From IMG/VR virus record IMGVR_UViG_3300043410_000693, positions 1 to 26,135 of that record: 26,135 nt of DNA; one strand, given 5' to 3'. Below are positions 23,194 to 26,135 of this stretch, one piece after another. Origin of the DNA: a virus. The first letter of the stretch is position 1. Each line of letters opens with the position of its first letter. The position numbers and the translations under genes were made by a program. The notes beneath the pieces were generated by a model. The model had not been told where the DNA came from. It did no database searches and saw only the letters and a program-made list of their open reading frames with translations.

Positions 23194-24099
23194 ATGACTA
23201 CAACAATAACTACCACTAAACCCAAAAATTACCTCAATAATAAAGATATCTTAGTCGAGATTCACAAGAGTAAGAGCAGTTATTGCGCTTTTGCTAAGCC
23301 CGAGTATCATCAGTATGACTTCATTATTGACTACCTGGACAATAGCGACCTTGAAGCTAGTCTCGAATACGCTAGTAGACCGGAGACAATAGTCCTGGCA
23401 AAGCAGGCTAGAGCACAGCGTCTTGACTCAGAGGCCGGAAATCCTAAAGGAACCACTGACCCTGATACTATATCTGACACTGACTTGATATTCCGTGTGA
23501 TGACTTGGGATCACATTCCGCTTGCTCCTAAAGCGCCTAAGAAAGTTACCAAGAAGAAAACAGCAAAAGATATGTTTGAGTTTGACGAAGAAGAAAACTT
23601 GTTTGAGGATCTTGAGGATTTAGCGCCGGTTAAGATGGACGACCTTGTCCATATCCGGGTGAACTTCCCACCATTTCAGCATTTCAAATTCAACAAAATG
23701 GGCAGTCTCGTGTGCGTGGGTAAGTCTCATTGGCGCGGCGATGTCAAAAAGGGCGAGTTTGAGCGTGACGGTGGTCAGATTACCAATACACTTGCTCGTA
23801 TGTACTTGAAGCTATGTGAGAAGTATGGGACAAAGTGGAACTGGCGTGGTTATTCATACAACGATGAAATGCGCGGCAGTGCTGTGTTACAACTGACTTA
23901 TGTCGGACTACGCTTCAACGAAGCAAAGTCAAACAACCCGTTTGCTTACTTTACCGCTGTGCTCAATAACTCGTTCTGTCGTGTTCTCAATACCGAAAAG
24001 AAAAGTCAGAGTATCAGAGATGACTTAATGGAATATAACGGACTAGCTCCATCATTCACCCGTCAGTTTGCTAATGAGTATAAGCCGCCAGTAGAATAA
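23194..24099 (+). CDS. 55: Late-transcription sigma factor gp55 (long marine form)
   Basis: This is a T4 gp55 family sigma factor, which replaces sigma70 on host RNA polymerase and recognises TATAAATA-type late promoters. The N-terminal motif NYLNNKDIL (residues 12-20) matches T4 gp55 YNYVNNKELL. The sigma region-2-like core is residues about 195-275: ITNTLARMYLKLCEKYG, NWRGYSYNDEMRGSAVLQ, NEAKSNNPFAYFTAVLNNSF. It is 301 residues against about 185 in T4. The extra part (about 30-190) includes a Lys-rich patch (KKVTKKKTAKD, 116-126) followed at once by an acidic stretch (residues 130-142, mostly Asp and Glu), then VNFPPFQHFKFNKMG and VGKSHWRGDV. A similar N-terminal extension is known to me from marine T4-like phages. 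It is the first rightward gene, divergent from the late module it should activate. There is no Shine-Dalgarno. Confidence 0.92.
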   Translation: MTTTITTTKPKNYLNNKDILVEIHKSKSSYCAFAKPEYHQYDFIIDYLDNSDLEASLEYASRPETIVLAKQARAQRLDSEAGNPKGTTDPDTISDTDLIFRVMTWDHIPLAPKAPKKVTKKKTAKDMFEFDEEENLFEDLEDLAPVKMDDLVHIRVNFPPFQHFKFNKMGSLVCVGKSHWRGDVKKGEFERDGGQITNTLARMYLKLCEKYGTKWNWRGYSYNDEMRGSAVLQLTYVGLRFNEAKSNNPFAYFTAVLNNSFCRVLNTEKKSQSIRDDLMEYNGLAPSFTRQFANEYKPPVE

Positions 24100-24121
24100 C
24101 TGATTCGGATAAATTACTTCC

Positions 24122-24150
24122 AAAGGAGTTGACTTTGTTAACTCCTTTTT
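24122..24150 (+). terminator. Intrinsic terminator after gp55
   Basis: AAAGGAGTTGAC and GTTAACTCCTTT can form a 12-bp stem (one G-U pair) around a TTT loop, and the downstream arm runs into a T tract ending at 24150. It begins 22 bases after the gp55 stop. It should end or attenuate gp55 transcripts before gp47. Confidence 0.85.
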
Positions 24151-24158
24151 GCTATACT
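24129..24158 (+). promoter_or_regulatory. Sigma70-like promoter for gp47-gp46, overlapping the terminator
   Basis: TTGACT (24129-24134) and TATACT (24153-24158) are separated by 18 bases, each one mismatch from the sigma70 consensus. The -35 hexamer lies in the left arm and loop of the terminator hairpin. Initiation near 24165 would leave a leader of about 20 bases before gp47. Confidence 0.6.
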
Positions 24159-24186
24159 GATATGAGTTATAACTATTTCTACATAC

Positions 24187-25203
24187 ATGACCAACCTATT
24201 TAAAAAAGCAGCCGCCTTTACTGACATTCACTGGGGACTAAAGTCCAATTCGATTCAGCACAATACCGATTGTTCAAACTTCGTTGATTGGTTTATTAAA
24301 ACAGCACAGGCAGAGGGTTGTGAAACTTGCTTCTTCTTGGGCGATTGGAATCATAATCGTGCCGCTATCAACATTCAAACACTTCACTTTGGTCTGAGTG
24401 CGCTTGAGCGTTTGAGTAAGGCATTTGATAAAGTTTATTTTATTGCGGGTAATCACGATCTGTTCTTCCGCGACAAGCGGGATGTTCATAGTGTAGAGTG
24501 GGCTAAGCACTTAAACAATGTTGTTATTGTTGACAATTGGTTCGAAGAGGGCAATGTCGTTATTGCTCCCTGGTTAGTGGGCGATGACTGGCGACAGCTT
24601 GAACAGAAGAGTGGCAAGTACCTGTTTGGTCACTTTGAACTACCACACTTCATTTTGAATGCCATGATTGAAATGCCAGACCACGGCGAACTACAAGTCA
24701 ATCACCTGAAAAAGTTTGATCGTGTGTTTAGCGGTCACTTTCACAAGCGCCAGCACAAGGGCAATGTATCGTATATCGGCAATGCTTTCCCGCACAACTT
24801 CGCAGATGCGGGCGACGATAATCGCGGCATGATGATACTTGAATGGGACGAAGAGCCCGTGTATCATATTTGGCCCGATGCTCCGAAGTATCGAGTATAT
24901 AATCTCAGTCAACTGCTTGATGAACCAGAACGGTTACTTGCTCCGGGCAGTTATGTTAAAGTTAACCTTGATATCGATATTAGTTATGAAGAGAGTAGTT
25001 TCTTGCGGGAAACCTTGGTGCCTCAATACGGACTTCGTGAAATGACCTTAATTCCTCAGAAGACCGACTTAGAAACTGATAATACAGACTATGCTAATAC
25101 TGAGTTCGAGTCGGTAGATGCTATTATTCAAAAGCAAATCGAAGAATTACAAGAGGGAGCCTTCGATAAAAAACTACTACTTGACATCTATCGTAATATC
25201 TAA
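24187..25203 (+). CDS. 47: Recombination endonuclease subunit gp47 (SbcD/Mre11-like)
   Basis: This is the nuclease subunit of the gp46-gp47 complex, which resects double-strand ends for recombination-dependent replication. All metallophosphoesterase motifs are in place: DIHWG (D13, H15), GDWNHNR (G52, D53, N55, H56), GNHD (G88-D91), GHFE (G148, H149) and GHFHKRQH (G183, H184, H186). Its 338 residues match the T4 protein (339). It lies 16 bases ahead of gp46, so the two are likely cotranscribed, from the promoter that overlaps the gp55 terminator. No clear Shine-Dalgarno precedes the ATG. The C-terminal part after about residue 235 is the capping and partner-binding region. Nothing suggests inactivation. 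Confidence 0.97.
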   Translation: MTNLFKKAAAFTDIHWGLKSNSIQHNTDCSNFVDWFIKTAQAEGCETCFFLGDWNHNRAAINIQTLHFGLSALERLSKAFDKVYFIAGNHDLFFRDKRDVHSVEWAKHLNNVVIVDNWFEEGNVVIAPWLVGDDWRQLEQKSGKYLFGHFELPHFILNAMIEMPDHGELQVNHLKKFDRVFSGHFHKRQHKGNVSYIGNAFPHNFADAGDDNRGMMILEWDEEPVYHIWPDAPKYRVYNLSQLLDEPERLLAPGSYVKVNLDIDISYEESSFLRETLVPQYGLREMTLIPQKTDLETDNTDYANTEFESVDAIIQKQIEELQEGAFDKKLLLDIYRNI

Positions 25204-25219
25204 TCTGACCAAACCATAA

Positions 25220-26135
25220 ATGATAACAATCAAAAATTTAAAATTAAAAAACTTCATGTCTTTTGGTAATGTTGAGCAAAGTGTAGAACTCAACAACGAA
25301 GACCTGACCTTAATCTTGGGCGAGAATATCGATCTTGGCGGTTCGGATGCCGGTTCGAAGAACGGCGTGGGCAAGAGTACTATCTTTCAGGGTATCTCGT
25401 ATGCTCTGTTCGGCACGGCTATCAATTCAATCAAAAAAGACAATCTGATCAACAGAACTAATGAGAAGAATATGTCGGTTACTATTGAGTTTGCTGTTCG
25501 TGGTATCGACTACCGGATTCAGCGCACTCGTAAGCCTAACTCCTTGAAATTCTTCGTCAATAACAAAGAACAGTCTAGTGAAGATGACTCACAGGGCGAT
25601 AGCCGCGAGACACAGGACGCTATTGAGCGTGTCCTGTGTATGTCTAACACTATGTTCAATCATATCGTAGGGTTGAACAGCTACACTACGCCCTTCTTGT
25701 CTCTCAAGGTAGCAGAACAGCGTGAAGTTATTGAGCAGTTGTTAGGCATCACCTTATTGAGTGAGAAAGCAACAGCAGTCAAAGAACTAATCAAGCAAAC
25801 AAAAGATTCTATCACAGCAGAAGAATATCGTGTTCGTGGAATTGACGAGTCCAATAAGCGTATCCAGGAGCAGATTGACTCTCTAAAGCGCCGACAAGTG
25901 CTGTGGCAGAAAAAATACGACAGCGATGTTGCCTTCTTGATCGCTAACTACGAACGATTAAGTGCCGTTGATATTGACAGCGAATTGTTAGCTCACAAAG
26001 ACTTAGCAATCTGGAACGAACAGAAAAAGCAAAGCGACACTTACCAATCCATTTCAGCAAGATCAACTCAGTGGTTAAATAAATTTTATACTGATTTGAA
26101 AGAATTGGAACGGAACTTAGACGAGCGCTCACATA
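25220..26135 (+). CDS. 46: Recombination endonuclease subunit gp46 (SbcC/Rad50-like), C-terminus cut by window edge
   Basis: This is the ATPase partner of gp47. From the ATG at 25220 the frame is open to the window edge, about 305 codons of roughly 560 expected from T4. It begins MITIKNLKLKNFMSFGNVEQ, the typical SMC-type start. The Walker A motif GSKNGVGKST is at residues 45-54, inside the usual N-terminal ATPase lobe, followed by a Q-loop-region sequence with MFNHIVGLNSYTTPFLSLK and EQLLGITLLSEKA. From about residue 190 the sequence becomes charged and helical, the start of the coiled-coil arm. The signature motif and Walker B lie beyond the edge. No ribosome site is seen; the 16-base gap to gp47 suggests coupling. 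Confidence 0.97.
   Translation, partial: MITIKNLKLKNFMSFGNVEQSVELNNEDLTLILGENIDLGGSDAGSKNGVGKSTIFQGISYALFGTAINSIKKDNLINRTNEKNMSVTIEFAVRGIDYRIQRTRKPNSLKFFVNNKEQSSEDDSQGDSRETQDAIERVLCMSNTMFNHIVGLNSYTTPFLSLKVAEQREVIEQLLGITLLSEKATAVKELIKQTKDSITAEEYRVRGIDESNKRIQEQIDSLKRRQVLWQKKYDSDVAFLIANYERLSAVDIDSELLAHKDLAIWNEQKKQSDTYQSISARSTQWLNKFYTDLKELERNLDERSH

Noticed and set aside
1-26135. Search by eye for tRNA genes, CRISPR-like arrays, insertion sequences, integrase sites or defence genes
   Set aside because: Nothing convincing was seen; nearly all of the window is occupied by structural, recombination and sigma-factor genes.

Overview
The window is part of the genome of a T4-like contractile-tailed phage. 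The evidence is a late baseplate module (gp48, gp53, a hub-like protein, gp5, gp25, gp6 and a giant virion protein) beside the T4-type recombination and late-transcription genes 55, 47 and 46. The sequence style matches the marine branch of T4-like phages (cyanophage and pelagiphage relatives): a gp55 with a long N-terminal extension, a large modular structural protein directly after gp6, and late promoters of the NATAAATA type. No photosynthesis gene, tRNA or other host-specific marker is present, so the host cannot be named.

Layout. Positions 1 to about 23070 are transcribed leftward (minus strand). Read in that direction the order is gp48, gp53, hub-like protein, gp5, gp25, gp6, then a giant virion protein that runs off the left edge after 3731 codons. 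The genes are packed tightly. gp48 and gp53 overlap as TAATG, the next junctions are 1 to 8 bases, and only the gaps before gp6 (49 bases) and before the giant gene (57 bases) have room for a promoter. Both gaps, and the leader of gp48, hold the same motif, GATAAATACT, which is the expected target of phage late transcription. This splits the module into three late units: gp48-gp53-hub-gp5-gp25, gp6, and the giant gene.

A 126-base divergent region (23068-23193) separates this module from rightward genes: gp55 (the late sigma factor that should read the GATAAATACT promoters), gp47 and gp46 (the SbcD/SbcC-like recombination nuclease), the last cut by the right edge. gp55 has a host-like extended -10 promoter. 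A strong terminator follows gp55, and a sigma70-like promoter for gp47-gp46 overlaps it.

The main surprises are in the structural proteins. The giant protein contains a run of at least four integrin-like FG-GAP propeller blades and a separate pair of repeated 39-residue modules. gp48 has a near-perfect 72-bp tandem duplication, gp5 has no visible lysozyme domain but a very long Ala/Ser/Gly-rich C-terminus, and gp6 is nearly twice the T4 length. There is no stretch above 300 bases without a gene. I saw no tRNA, CRISPR array, insertion sequence or attachment site.
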